A DNA stretch of 64,000 bases from VRUE01 sp963807425 (lineage in GTDB: Bacteria > Actinomycetota > Thermoleophilia > Solirubrobacterales > 70-9), in contig CAWEBZ010000009.1 in NCBI GenBank assembly GCA_963807425.1, positions 1-64,000 on the forward strand, read 5' to 3'. Below are positions 47,077 to 55,977 of the stretch, one piece after another. A program made the position numbers and the translations under genes. The first letter of the stretch is position 1; each line of letters begins with the position of its first letter. Below the pieces are notes generated by a model. That model had not been told where the DNA came from. It searched no databases and saw nothing but the letters and a program-made list of their open reading frames with translations.

Positions 47077-47308
47077 GCGAGACGCTGAGCAAGGTCTTCA
47101 TCGACGTCGAGGTCGACGACTCGGTCGCCGCCGACGCCGCGCTGGCGAAGAAGCTGGAGGAAGTCTGCCCGGTCGACATCTTCAAGGCGACCGAGTGCGC
47201 GGGTCGAGATCGTCGAAGGCAACCTCGACGAGTGCGTCCTCTGCAACCTCTGCGTCGACGCCGCGCCCGACGGGCACGGTGCGCGTCGTCAAGCTGTACG
47301 AGCAGTAG
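47073..47308 (+). CDS. Small ferredoxin-like iron-sulfur protein (frameshifted)
   Basis: The ATG overlaps the sucD stop. The repaired ~78-aa protein reads KVFIDVEVDDSVAADAALAK, KLEEVCPVDIFKATECAG, VEIVEGNLDECVLCNLCVDA, APDGTVRVVKLYEQ and ends at TAG 47306-47308. The CxxCxxC knuckle (ECVLCNLC) plus the upstream CPVDIF Cys would ligate a single [4Fe-4S] cluster. The two breaks (~47203, ~47275) are extra Gs. A ferredoxin fused by overlap to sucCD is unusual; it may serve a 2-oxoacid:ferredoxin oxidoreductase encoded elsewhere or an unrecognised redox step. Electron-transfer function by family; partner unknown. Confidence 0.75.
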
Positions 47309-47309
47309 C

Positions 47310-47983
47310 CGCCGACCGCTTCGTGCCAGCGCTTCCTCGCGCAGCCGCTCGGGAATCACGACCATCCCGCGCAGCGCCTCGAGCGGCGGCGCGGTCGCCC
47401 TCGATCTCGACCCCGTCCTCGCCGCCTTCGCCGACGACCAGGGCGGCGATCGCGTCGATCGGCGCGCCCGTGACCAGGCTGAGGTCGCGGATTGACGGCG
47501 CTCGCCGCGCGCGGCGGCGATCCAGCCGTCCGCGGACATGCAGCTCATAGGACTGGCCGCCGCTGCGCAGGGCCGAGCGTCAGCTCGGCAGTCGGGCGGC
47601 GGCTCGAGGACGACGCGCAGCGCGTTGGGCAGCGAGGTCGGCGTCGAGGTCGATCACGTCGTCGAGCCTCTGCAGGCTCATCCCCCAACGGCCCAGCTCG
47701 ATCATCGGCCGCTCCAGCCCGCGACCGAGCTCGGTCAGCTCGTAGACGATGGCTGAGGCGGGCGGCTCGAGCTCGCGCCGCGCCACGATGCCGTGCTGCT
47801 CGAGGTCGCGCAGGCGCTTGGTGAGGACGTCGGTCGGGCGCCCCGCCGACCGAGCGCGGCCAAGGTCGGAGAAGCGCAGCGGCCCGAGCAGAGCTCGCGC
47901 ACGATCAGCAGCGACCAGCGCTCGCCGATGCGGTCGAGCGCGCAGGCGAGGCTGCACGCCTGGCCGTATTCGCGGCGGGCCAT
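47310..47983 (-). CDS. HxlR-family regulator with possible SCP2-like C-terminal domain (frameshifted)
   Basis: The N-terminal winged helix reads REYGQACSLACALDRIGERW, SLLIVRELLLGPLRFSDLGR and DVLTKRLRDLEQHGIVARRE, the HxlR pattern (C..A...iG.kW.llIl..L..g..RF.el), followed by IVYELTELGRGLERPMIELG and RWGMSL. The remaining ~90 residues, in broken frames, include LVTGAPIDAIAALVVGEGGE and DGVEIEGD, similar to the SCP2-like domain appended to many actinobacterial HxlR proteins. Breaks near 47880, 47850 and several between 47310 and 47590; the 3' end is estimated. It is divergent from the MMPL transporter and likely controls it from the shared 71-bp region. Confidence 0.72.
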
Positions 47984-48054
47984 GTGAGCGATGGTACCAG
48001 TGTTTAATTTGAATTTCAAAGTACTCACTTTGAATTCTGGTACAGTGCTGCGCC
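47984..48054. promoter_or_regulatory. Divergent promoter/operator between HxlR regulator and MMPL transporter
   Basis: This 71-bp AT-rich region holds the inverted half-sites GTACCAG (47994-48000) and CTGGTAC (48037-48043), with a direct repeat TTTGAATT (48008-48015 and 48029-48036) between them. This dyad and AT-rich core is the kind of site HxlR dimers bind. No -10/-35 pair can be set with confidence. Confidence 0.55.
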
Positions 48055-50238
48055 GTGTCCGTCTCACGCTTCCCGCGCCAGGGCGTTGACCCCCCGATGA
48101 CCGGATCGCCGACCTCACCTGGAAGCACCCGAAGCTGGTCCTCGCCGCCGTCGGCGTCTTCGCCCTGCTTGCGGTGGCGGTCGGGCACGACGTCGAGCAG
48201 CACCTGAAGGCGGCCGGCTTCACCGACTCCAGCTTCGGAGAGCGAGCAGGCGACGCGGCTGCTCCGCGACTCGCTCGGCTACGACCCCAACCCGGCGATC
48301 GTCCTCGTCGTCCGCGCCCCCGGCGGCGGCAAGCTCGATCTGACCGACCCCGCGGTGCGCCGCGAGGTCGGCCGCCTCAGCCGCGGCATGGCGCAGGTCG
48401 AGTACGTCGGTCGGGTCGTCAACCCGCTGCGCGACCGCCGCGCCGGCGCCGACGCTGATCGCCCGCGACGGCGAATCGCTGGCGATCACCGGCCACCTCT
48501 CGACCGAGGACATCGAGGACGCCGGCGGGGTCGCCGCCGAAGGGGTCGAGCCGCTGGTCGACGGCGAGCTCGCTCGACGTCGCCGATGGGCGGCTTCGCG
48601 CCCGGCTTCAACGAGACCAACGACCAGACCCGCGAGGACCTGACCAAGGCCGAGCTGATCGCCTTCCCGATGCTCGCCCTGCTGCTGCTCTTCGTCTTCC
48701 GCGGCGTCGTCGCCGCCGTCGATCCCGCTGCTGATCGGCGGTGATCTCGATCGTCGGCACGCTGCTTCGTCCTGCGCGTCATGTCGGGCTTCGTCGACAC
48801 CTCGCTGTTCGCGCTCAACATCGCCACCGGGCTCAGCCTCGGCCTCGCCGTCGACTACGCGCTGCTGATGGTCTCGCGCTATCGCGAGGAGATCGCCAGC
48901 GGCGGCGCGACGCGTGAGGCGCACCGCCGCACCGTGCAGACCGCCGGCCGCACCGCGGTCTTCTCCGGCTTCACCGTCGCCGCGGCGATGGCGGCGCTGA
49001 TCTTCATGCCGCAGCGCTTCCTCTACTCGATGGCGGTCGCCGGCGCCTCGGTCGGCGGTGCTCTCCTCGCTGATCGCGATCCTCGTCGTGCCCTCGCTGC
49101 TGGCCCTGCTCGGCACGCGCATCGACGCGCTCTCGATCCGCCGCGGCCCCGCCGTCTCGGACAGCTCCGACGGCTGGTACCGGCTGGCGCGCGGCGTGAT
49201 GCGCCGCCCCGTCGCCGTCGCCCTGGCCAGCTCGGCCTGCTGCTCGCCGCGGCGGCGCCACTGCTCTGGACGACGCTGACCGGCCCCAGCGCCGAAGCGG
49301 TGCCGCCGGGACAGCCCTCCTACAAGGCCTACCGCTACCTCGAAGCGCACTACCCGCGCGACGTCACCGAGGCGGTCACCGTCGCCGTCGACGGCGGCGC
49401 CGGCCAACGCCGAGCTCGCCGCCTTCCAGCGCCGGATCGAAGCGGTCGACGGGGTCGTGCGGGGCACCCCCTTCGTGCCCGCCTCCGAGCAGCTCGCCTA
49501 CGCCAACTTCGCCCTCGCCGGGCCGGCGCTCGAGCGGCGCCTCGCAGGACTCGCGTGCATGACGATCCGCGACCTGAGCCCACCGGCGGCCGCGACCGTG
49601 CTCGTCTCCGGCAACACGGCCCGCTTCATCGACCAGAAGCAGAGCCTGCTCGAACACGCGCCGCTGGTCGTCGCGATCATCGCCCTCACCACCCTGATCC
49701 TGCTCTTCCTGCTCACCGGCTCGGTGCTGCTGCCGCTGAAGACGCTGCTGATGAACGCGCTGACGCTGGGGGCGACGCTCGGCATCCTCGTCCTCGCCTT
49801 CCAGGAGGGCTGGCTCGACAGCCCGCTCGACTACACCGGGCCGGCCGCGGTCGAGGTGACCAGCCTCGTCTTCCTCTTCGCCGTCATCTTCGGCCTCGCC
49901 ACCGACTACGCGGTGCTGGTCATGGCGCGGATCAAGGAGCGGCACGACCTCGGCGACTGCAACGAGGAGGCGGTCGCGATCGGCATCGGCCGCACCGGCC
50001 GCGTGATCACCGCCGCCGCGCGTGGCGATCGCCGTCGTCTTCCTCGCCTTCGGCGTCAGCACGCGTCTTCTTCGTCAAGCAGATCGCGATCGGGATGGCC
50101 TTCGGCGTGATGATCGACGCGACCATCGTCCGCGCCCTGCTCGTCCCCTCGCTGATGCGCCTCTTCGGCGAGTGGAACTGGTGGGCGCCGAAACCGCTGC
50201 GCCGCATCTACCTCCGCCTCGGCATCTCCGAGGCCTAG
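48055..50238 (+). CDS. MMPL/RND-family transporter (frameshifted)
   Basis: This ~728-aa membrane protein starts at GTG 48055 (VSVSRFPRQGVDPP). A first helix (KLVLAAVGVFALLAVAVG) is followed by a large extracytoplasmic loop (GESEQATRLLRDSLGYDPNP...), then a helix cluster with AELIAFPMLALLLLFVFRGV and IATGLSLGLAVDYALLMVSR YREE, whose GLAVDYALL...R motif is the MMPL signature. The second half repeats the plan (VVAIIALTTLILLFLLTGSV, FGLATDYAVLVMARIKERHD, FVKQIAIGMAFGVMIDATIV). It is a proton-driven lipid or small-molecule exporter; the substrate is unknown. About a dozen breaks, for example ~48236, ~48450, ~48720, ~49070, ~49240, ~49400, ~49545 and ~50030. The C-terminus (KPLRRIYLRLGISEA) is clean. 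Confidence 0.85.
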
Positions 50239-50248
50239 CCGACTCTCC

Positions 50249-50281
50249 TACAACGCCCCACGCAGGGCGCAAAACGTTGTA
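50249..50281. terminator. Terminator-like hairpin after the MMPL gene
   Basis: TACAACG (50249-50255) pairs with CGTTGTA (50275-50281), with an inner GCCC/GGGC pairing, starting 10 nt after the MMPL stop codon. No long T-tract follows, but the stem position fits transcription termination. Confidence 0.55.
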
Positions 50282-50349
50282 CGGGTCGTGCGACCGAGAA
50301 CGTTGCCCGCGAGGCTTGCGCGTGATCCGCGGCGGCTGCTTAAAGCCCA

Positions 50350-50365
50350 TGTGAGATCGATCACA
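50350..50365. promoter_or_regulatory. Perfect CRP/GlxR-type binding-site consensus
   Basis: TGTGAGATCGATCACA matches the TGTGA-N6-TCACA consensus of cAMP receptor proteins exactly; actinobacterial Rv3676/GlxR use the same consensus. It lies 43 bp before the tetR ATG and just upstream of an AT-rich promoter-like patch, so it may put the fatty-acid degradation operon under cAMP control. No crp gene is in the window. Confidence 0.6.
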
Positions 50366-50374
50366 CTTACGCAT

Positions 50375-50388
50375 ATATAAATTTATAT
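50375..50388. promoter_or_regulatory. AT-rich palindrome in the tetR promoter region
   Basis: ATATAAATTTATAT is a perfect 14-bp palindrome 20 nt before the tetR ATG, in a sharply AT-rich patch. It could be the -10 region, a TetR operator for autoregulation, or both. Confidence 0.45.
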
Positions 50389-50407
50389 CCGGGTAACGTT
50401 GTCATCG

Positions 50408-51073
50408 ATGGCTGCAGCATCGACTCGTTCCCGGCTCTCGCGCAGCCGACCGCATGGAGCAGACGCTGGTCGCCGCCCACGACCTCTTCGCTGAGCGCGG
50501 CTACGCGGCGGTGACGATGGACGAGGTCGCGGCCGCCGTCGGCGTCACCAAGCCGCTGCTCTACAACTACTTCGGCAACAAGGAGCGCCTCTACATCGCC
50601 TGCATGGAGCGGGCCGGCGACGCTCTGCTGGCAAAACGATCCTCGAGACGGTCGGCGACAGCGAGCAGCCCGAGCGAGGCGCTGAACGCGGGCCTGCGCG
50701 CCTTCTTCGCCTTCCTCGACGCCGACCGCGCCGCCTGGGCGGTGCTCTTCGACGAGACCCTGCCCCACAGCGGCGAGGTCGCCGACCGGGTCGCCGAATA
50801 CCGCGGCCGCCTCGATCTCGCTCGTCGCCGAATCGCTGCTGGCCCAACTTCCCGCCGAAGCGCCGCGCCGCCGCCCAGATCGAAGTCGAGGCGCTCTCCG
50901 CCGCCCTGCTCGGCGCCGCCGAGGCGCTGGCGCGCTGGTGGCTGCGGACCGAGGCGACGACCGCCTCCGAGGCGGCCGAGCTGCTGATCGCGACGATCGA
51001 GCCGGGCCTGCGCCTGCGCTCCACCCCCTCTGCCAAGTCCTCCCGACCCAAACCGAAAGGTGAACGCAGTTGA
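50408..51073 (+). CDS. TetR-family transcriptional regulator (frameshifted)
   Basis: This ~221-aa protein has the N-terminal helix-turn-helix MEQTLVAAHDLFAERGYAAV, TMDEVAAAVGVTKPLLYNYF and GNKERLYIACMERA (classic TetR recognition helix ending LYNYFGNKE). A helical ligand-binding domain follows with AFFAFLDADRAAWAVLFDET and AQIEVEALSAALLGAAEALA. Breaks near 50440 (just after the ATG, MAAASTRSRLSRADRMEQ), 50635, 50820 and 50865. It is the first gene of the coupled beta-oxidation cassette; its stop overlaps the thiolase TTG start. It likely represses the operon and responds to an acyl-CoA. Confidence 0.82.
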
Positions 51074-52361
51074 TCGATAAACCACGCCGGGTCGCCATCG
51101 TCGGCGGCAACCGGATCCCCTTCGCGCGCTCGAACTCCGTCTACTCGCACGCCTCCAACCAGGACATGCTCACCGCCGCCCTCGACGGGCTGATCGACCG
51201 CTTCGGCCTCGAGGGCGAGCGGCTCGGCGAGGTCGCCGGCGGCGCCGTGCTCAAGCACTCGCGCGACCGCGACCTGGCCCGCGAGAGCGTGCTCAGCACC
51301 CGGCTCGCCCCCGAGACCCCCGCCTACGACGTGCAGCAGGCCTGCGGCACCGGGCTGGAGACGACGATCCTCGTCGCCAACAAGATCGCCCTCGGCCAGA
51401 TCGACTCCGGCATCGCCTGCGGCGCCGACACCACCTCCGACGCGCCGATCGCGCTCAACGAGGACCTGCGCGAGATGCTGCTCGAGGCCAACCGCCAGAA
51501 GTCGACCGCGGGCAAGCTGCGCACGCTGACCCGGGTGCGGCCCGGCCACATCGTGCCCGCGATCCCGCGCAACGAGGAGCCGCGCACCGGCCTCTCGATG
51601 GGCGAGCACTGCGCGATCATGGCCACCGAATGGGGCATCGGCCGCGCCGAGCAGGACGAGCTCACGGTCGCCAGCCACCACAACCTCGCCGCCGCCTACG
51701 AGCGCGGCTTCCTCGACGACCTGGTCACCCCCTACCTCGGGCTCGAGCGCGACCAGAACCTGCGCCCCGACTCCGCGCTCGAGAAGCTGGCCAAGCTGAA
51801 GCCGGTCTTCGGCGGCCCGGAGGGAACGATGACCGCCGCCAACTCGACCCCGCTCAGCGACGGCGCCTCGGCGGTGCTGCTCGCCAGCGAGGAGTGGGCG
51901 AAGGAGCGCGACCTGCCGGTCCTCGCCTACATCAGCCGACGGCCAGACCGCGGCGGTCGACCACGTCCACAAGCGCGAAGGGCTGCTGATGGCGCCCGCC
52001 TACGCGATGCCGCGATGCTCGACCGCGCCGGCCTCGGCCTGCAGGACTTCGACTACTACGAGATCCACGAGGCCTTCGCCGCCCAGGTGCTCTGCACGCT
52101 GCGGCCTGGGAGGACGCGGACTTCTGCAAGGAGAAGCTCGGCCGCGACAAGCCGCTGGGCTCGATCGACCGGGCGAAGCTCAACGTCAACGGCGGCTCGC
52201 TCGCCGCCGGCCACCCCTTCGCCGCGACCGGCGGGCGGATCGTCGCCGGCCTCGCCAAGCAGCTGCACGAGGACGGCAAGGGCCGCGGCGTGATCAGCAT
52301 CTGCGCCGCCGGCGGCCAGGGCGTCGTCGCGGTGCTCGAGAGCGCCGGGGGTGCATCATGA
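51070..52361 (+). CDS. fadA2: Acetyl-CoA acetyltransferase / 3-ketoacyl-CoA thiolase, FadA2-like (frameshifted)
   Basis: This ~430-aa thiolase is intact for the first ~290 residues. The family points are RVAIVGGNRIPFARSNSVYS, VQQACGTGLETTILVANKI (acylated Cys), GLSMGEHCAIMATEWGI, TMTAANSTPLSDGASAVLLA, YYEIHEAFAAQVL (His), NVNGGSLAAGHPFAATGGRI and GVISICAAGGQGVVAVLES (second Cys). It cleaves 3-ketoacyl-CoA with CoA, or runs the reverse condensation. It starts at TTG overlapping the tetR stop. The neighbours fabG4 and htdX mirror the mycobacterial Rv0241c-Rv0244c region, which supports the FadA2 name. Breaks near 51940, 52010 and 52105. Confidence 0.88.
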
Positions 52362-53691
52362 GCGACCGCTACTCACAGCTCGTCAACGCGCCCGGTCGTC
52401 TCCACGGTCGCCGCGCCAGCTCGGGCTGCCGCGGCCGGTCGAGCTCGACCGCTACAAGCGGGCGCACCGGTCGTCTCCGGACGGGTGCTCTCCGGCGCCG
52501 CCCCGGGCGGCCGGCTCGGCAAGGCTGTATCGGCCTTCCTCGACCAGATCAAGGCCGAACGGGCCGGCGCCGAGGGCCCGGCCAAGGCGCTGGTCTTCGA
52601 CGCCACCGGGATCGCCGACTCGACCGAGCTGGTCGAGCTGCAGCGCTTCTTCTACCCCGCCGTCGGCCGGCTGCAGCGCACCGGCCGCGTCGTCGTGCTC
52701 GGCACGCCGCCGGCCGAGGCCGGCTCGGCCCGTGCCGCCACCGCGCAGCGGGCGCTGGAGGGCTTCACCCGCTCGCTCGCCAAGGAGATCGGCGGCAAGG
52801 GCGCCACCGTGCAGCTCGTCTCGTCGCCGAGGGCGCCGAGGACGAGCTCGCCTCGACCCTGCGCTTCCTGCTCTCGCCACGCTCCGCCTACGTCTCCGGC
52901 CAGGTGGTCCGGGTCGGCGCCGGCGGTCGCTGCGACTGCCGGAGATCGACTGGGAGCGCCGCTCGACGGGCAAGCTGGCGCTGGTCACCGGCGCCTCGCG
53001 CGGCATCGGCGAGGCGATCGCGACGACCCTGCACCGCGACGGCGCCGAGCTCGTCCTGCTCGACGTGCCGGCGCTCGCCGAGGACCTGAGCAAGGTCGCC
53101 GAGCGGCTCGAGGCGGAGACGATCGAGCTCGACATCACCGACGAGGACGCACCCGCGCAGATCGCCGAGCGGCTCCCCGGCGGCGTCGACGTCGTCGTCC
53201 ACAACGCCGGCGTCACCCGCGACCGCACGATCGCCAAGATGCCGGAGGAGCGCTGGGCCTCGCTGATGGAGATCAACCTCTCCAGCGAGGAGCGGATCAA
53301 CGACGAGCTGCTCGAGCGCGGGATCTGCTGCGCCGCCAACGGCCGCATCGTCTGCGTCTCCTCGATGAGCGGGCATCGCCGGCAACTCCGGCCAGACCAA
53401 CTACGCCGACCTCGAAGGCAGGCGTGATCGGCATGGTCGAAGCGACTGGCGCCCGAGCTGGCCGAGCGCGGGGCGACGATCAACGCCGTCGCGCCCGGCT
53501 TCATCGAGACCCAGATGACGGCGGCGATGCCGATCGGCCCGCGCGAAGCCGGCCGCCGGCTGAGCAGCCTCTCGCAGGGCGGCCTGCCGGTCGACGTCGC
53601 CGAGACGATCGCCTGGTTCGCCAGCCCCGCCTCGACCGGGGTCAACGGCAACACCGTCCGCGTCTGCGGCCAGAGCCTGCTGGGGGCATGA
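52358..53691 (+). CDS. fabG4: High-molecular-weight 3-oxoacyl-(CoA/ACP) reductase, FabG4-like (frameshifted)
   Basis: This ~443-aa two-domain SDR has an N-terminal Rossmann-like domain (FLDQIKAERAGAEGPAKALV, RALEGFTRSLAKEIGGKGAT) lacking catalytic residues and a C-terminal catalytic domain: GKLALVTGASRGIGEAIATT (NAD(P) motif), VVHNAGVTRDRTIAKMPEER, INLSSEERINDELLERG, GRIVCVSSMSG, then Tyr-x3-Lys in NYATSKAGVIGMVEAT and INAVAPGFIETQMTAAM. This double-domain layout is that of mycobacterial FabG4 (Rv0242c), an NADH-using ketoacyl-CoA reductase. Breaks near 52400, 52435, 52470, 52830, 52925, 53370, 53415 and 53450. Start ATGA overlaps the thiolase stop. Confidence 0.87.
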
Positions 53692-54625
53692 CGATGGCAA
53701 GCCGCACGCTCGACAGCTCGCCCAGCATCCTGCCGCTCTACGCCCGCGCCGCGGCGCCGCTGATCCCCGGCGCCTCGCTGCTGCCCTTCGTGCCCGGCGG
53801 CGGCGGCGAGATCCCCGAGCTCGAGCTGACCTGGACGGGCGTCAGGGCCAAGTCCGAGGCACGTCGCCGCCTACGCACAAGGTCTGCGGCTTCGCCCTGC
53901 GCGACCAGCCTCCCCCCCACCTACCCGCACGTGCTCGCCTTCCCGCTGCACATGGCGGTGATGGCGGATGGCGAGCTTCCCCTTCGGCGCCGTCGGCCTC
54001 GTCCACGTCGAGAACCGGATCGAGCAGCACCGGCCGATCGGACTCGACGAGGAGCTGACGATCCACGTCCAGCCGACCAAGCTGCAGCCGCACTCCAAGG
54101 GCCGCACCTTCTCCCTGCTGACCGAGGTCAGCGTCGGTGAGCGAAAAGGCCTGGGAGAGCGCCAGCACGATGCTGCGCCGCGGCAGCAGCGGCGGCGAGC
54201 CGAGCGGCGAGGCCCGCGAGGCCTTCGCCGGGGTGCCCGAGGACGCCCCCGCCAGCGCCGAGTGGCGGCTCGGCGGCGACCTCGGTCGCCGCTACGCGGC
54301 CGTCTCCGGCGACCGCAACCCGATCCACATGCACTCGCTGACGGCGAAGCCACTCGGCTTCCCCGGCGCGATCGCCCACGGCATGTGGACCAAGGCGCGC
54401 TGCCTGGCGGCGCTGGAGAGCCGCCTGCCCGACGCCTTCGCGGTCGACGTCCGCTTCCGCAAGCCGATCCTGCTGCCAGGGCGGGTCGAGTTCGTCAGCG
54501 CCAGCGATGGCGAAGAGATCGCCTTCGCGGTGCGCGACGCCAAGCGACAGACACCTCATCTCGACGGCCGGGTTCGGCCGCTCGAGGACCAACCAAAAGC
54601 CAAAACCGGGAGGAAGTCGAAGTGA
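53688..54625 (+). CDS. htdX: Double-hotdog MaoC dehydratase, HtdX-like (frameshifted)
   Basis: The ~311-aa protein has an N-terminal hotdog (SILPLYARAAAPLIPGASLL, PPTYPHVLAFPLHMAVMADG, GLVHVENRIEQHRPIGLDEE) and a C-terminal catalytic hotdog with RRYAAVSGDRNPIHMHSLTA and KPLGFPGAIAHGMWTKAR, carrying the D-x4-H hydratase-2 motif. This is the arrangement of mycobacterial HtdX (Rv0241c), a 3-hydroxyacyl dehydratase encoded beside fabG4 and fadA2. Breaks near 53865, 53905, 53965 and 54140. It overlaps the fabG4 stop by ATGA and the next GTG start by GTGA. It supplies the (R)-3-hydroxyacyl/enoyl-CoA step for the cassette. Confidence 0.85.
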
Positions 54626-55963
54626 CCCCCACCCAGACCAAGAACAAGGGGATGGCCGAGCGCAGCATGGGCTTCGGCCTGCGCGCGCTCAACCGCCTCG
54701 CCGGCTCCGACCTGCTCGACCGGATCCGCATCCGCAAGCAGGTCGAGCGAGCGCTCTTCCAGGGCACCAAGAACGGCTTCCGCTCGGCCACCGCCGCCGG
54801 CCGCACCTTCAAGGCGGCGCAGCAGCTGGGCAAACCGGCGCGGCAGGCGAAGAGCAAGCCGAAGAGCCTCTTCGACGTCAGCCCCGACGACGAGCAGCAG
54901 ATGTTCCAGGAGGGGGGCCGCGACTTCGCCGAGGCGAAGATCCGCCCGGCGGCGCTCGAGGCCGACGCCGCCTGCGAGACACCGAAGGAGCTGCTCGACC
55001 AGGCAGCGAGCTCGGCGTCAACATGCTCGGCGTGCCCGAGGAGCTCGGCGGCGTCATGCACGAGCAGTCGGCGGTGACCAGCGTGCTGATCGGCGAGGCG
55101 CTCGCCCACGGCGACATGGGAATCGCCTACGCGGCACTGGCGCCCGGCGCGGTCGCCACCGCGATCGGGCACTGGGGCAGCGCCGAGCAGGAGGCCACCT
55201 ACCTACCCGCCTTCACCGGCGAGGACGTCCCCGCCGCGGCGCTGGCGATCCTCGAGCCGCGGCCGCTGTTCGATCCACTGAAGCTGGAGACGAAGGCACG
55301 CAAGGACGGCGGCGAGTGGGTCCTCGACGGCACCAAGTCGCTGCTCGCCCGGGCCAAGGACTGCGAGCTCTTCGTCGTCGCCGCCGAGGCCGAGGGCCTG
55401 GGACCAGCGCTGTTCGTGGTCGAGTCCGGCACCAAGGGCCTCTCGGTCGAGGAGGAGCCGGCGATGGGGCTGCGGCCCGCCGCCACCGGCCGCCTGCTGA
55501 TCGAGGGCGTGCGGCTGCCCGCCGGCGCCCTGCTCGGCGAGGGCAAGCGCGAGGACTACGTCGAGTGCATCGACCGCTCGCGAATCGCCTGGTGCGCGCT
55601 CGCGGTCGGCACCTCCCAGGCGGTGCTCGACTACGTCATGCCCTACGTCAACGAAAGGACTGCCTTCGGCGAACCGATCTCCAACCGCCAGGCAGTCGCC
55701 TTCGCGCGTCTCCGACATCGGCATCGAGTCCGAAGGCATGCGGCTCGCCACCTACCGAGCGGCCAGCCGCTCCGACCGGGGCCAGGACTTCGCCCGCGAG
55801 ACCGGCGATGGCTCGCCGGCTCTGCGCCGTCAAGGGCATGCAGATCGGCTCCGAAGGAGTGCAGCTGCTCGGTGGCCACGGCTTCGTCAAGGAGCACCCG
55901 GTCGAGCGCTGGTACCGAGACCTTCGAGCAGCGGGCGTGATGGAGGGCGCCCTGCTCGTCTAG
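54622..55963 (+). CDS. Acyl-CoA dehydrogenase (first of two; frameshifted)
   Basis: The start is GTG (VTPTQTKNKGMAERSMGFGL) overlapping the htdX stop. A basic, helical ~80-residue N-terminal extension (LDRIRIRKQVERALFQGTKN) precedes the dehydrogenase fold: DVSPDDEQQMFQEGGRDFAE, LGVNMLGVPEELGGVMHEQS, PAAALAILEPRPLFDP, VLDGTKSLLARAKD, YVNERTAFGEPISNRQAVAF and MQIGSEGVQLLGGHGFVKEH. It is ~446 aa and FAD-dependent, oxidising acyl-CoA to enoyl-CoA. The usual TNG of the middle motif is altered (TKSLLARAKD), and the extension may bind a partner subunit, so it could form a heteromer with the next gene. Breaks near 55010, 55712 and 55800. Confidence 0.82.
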
Positions 55964-55977
55964 AGCGAAAGGGACCG

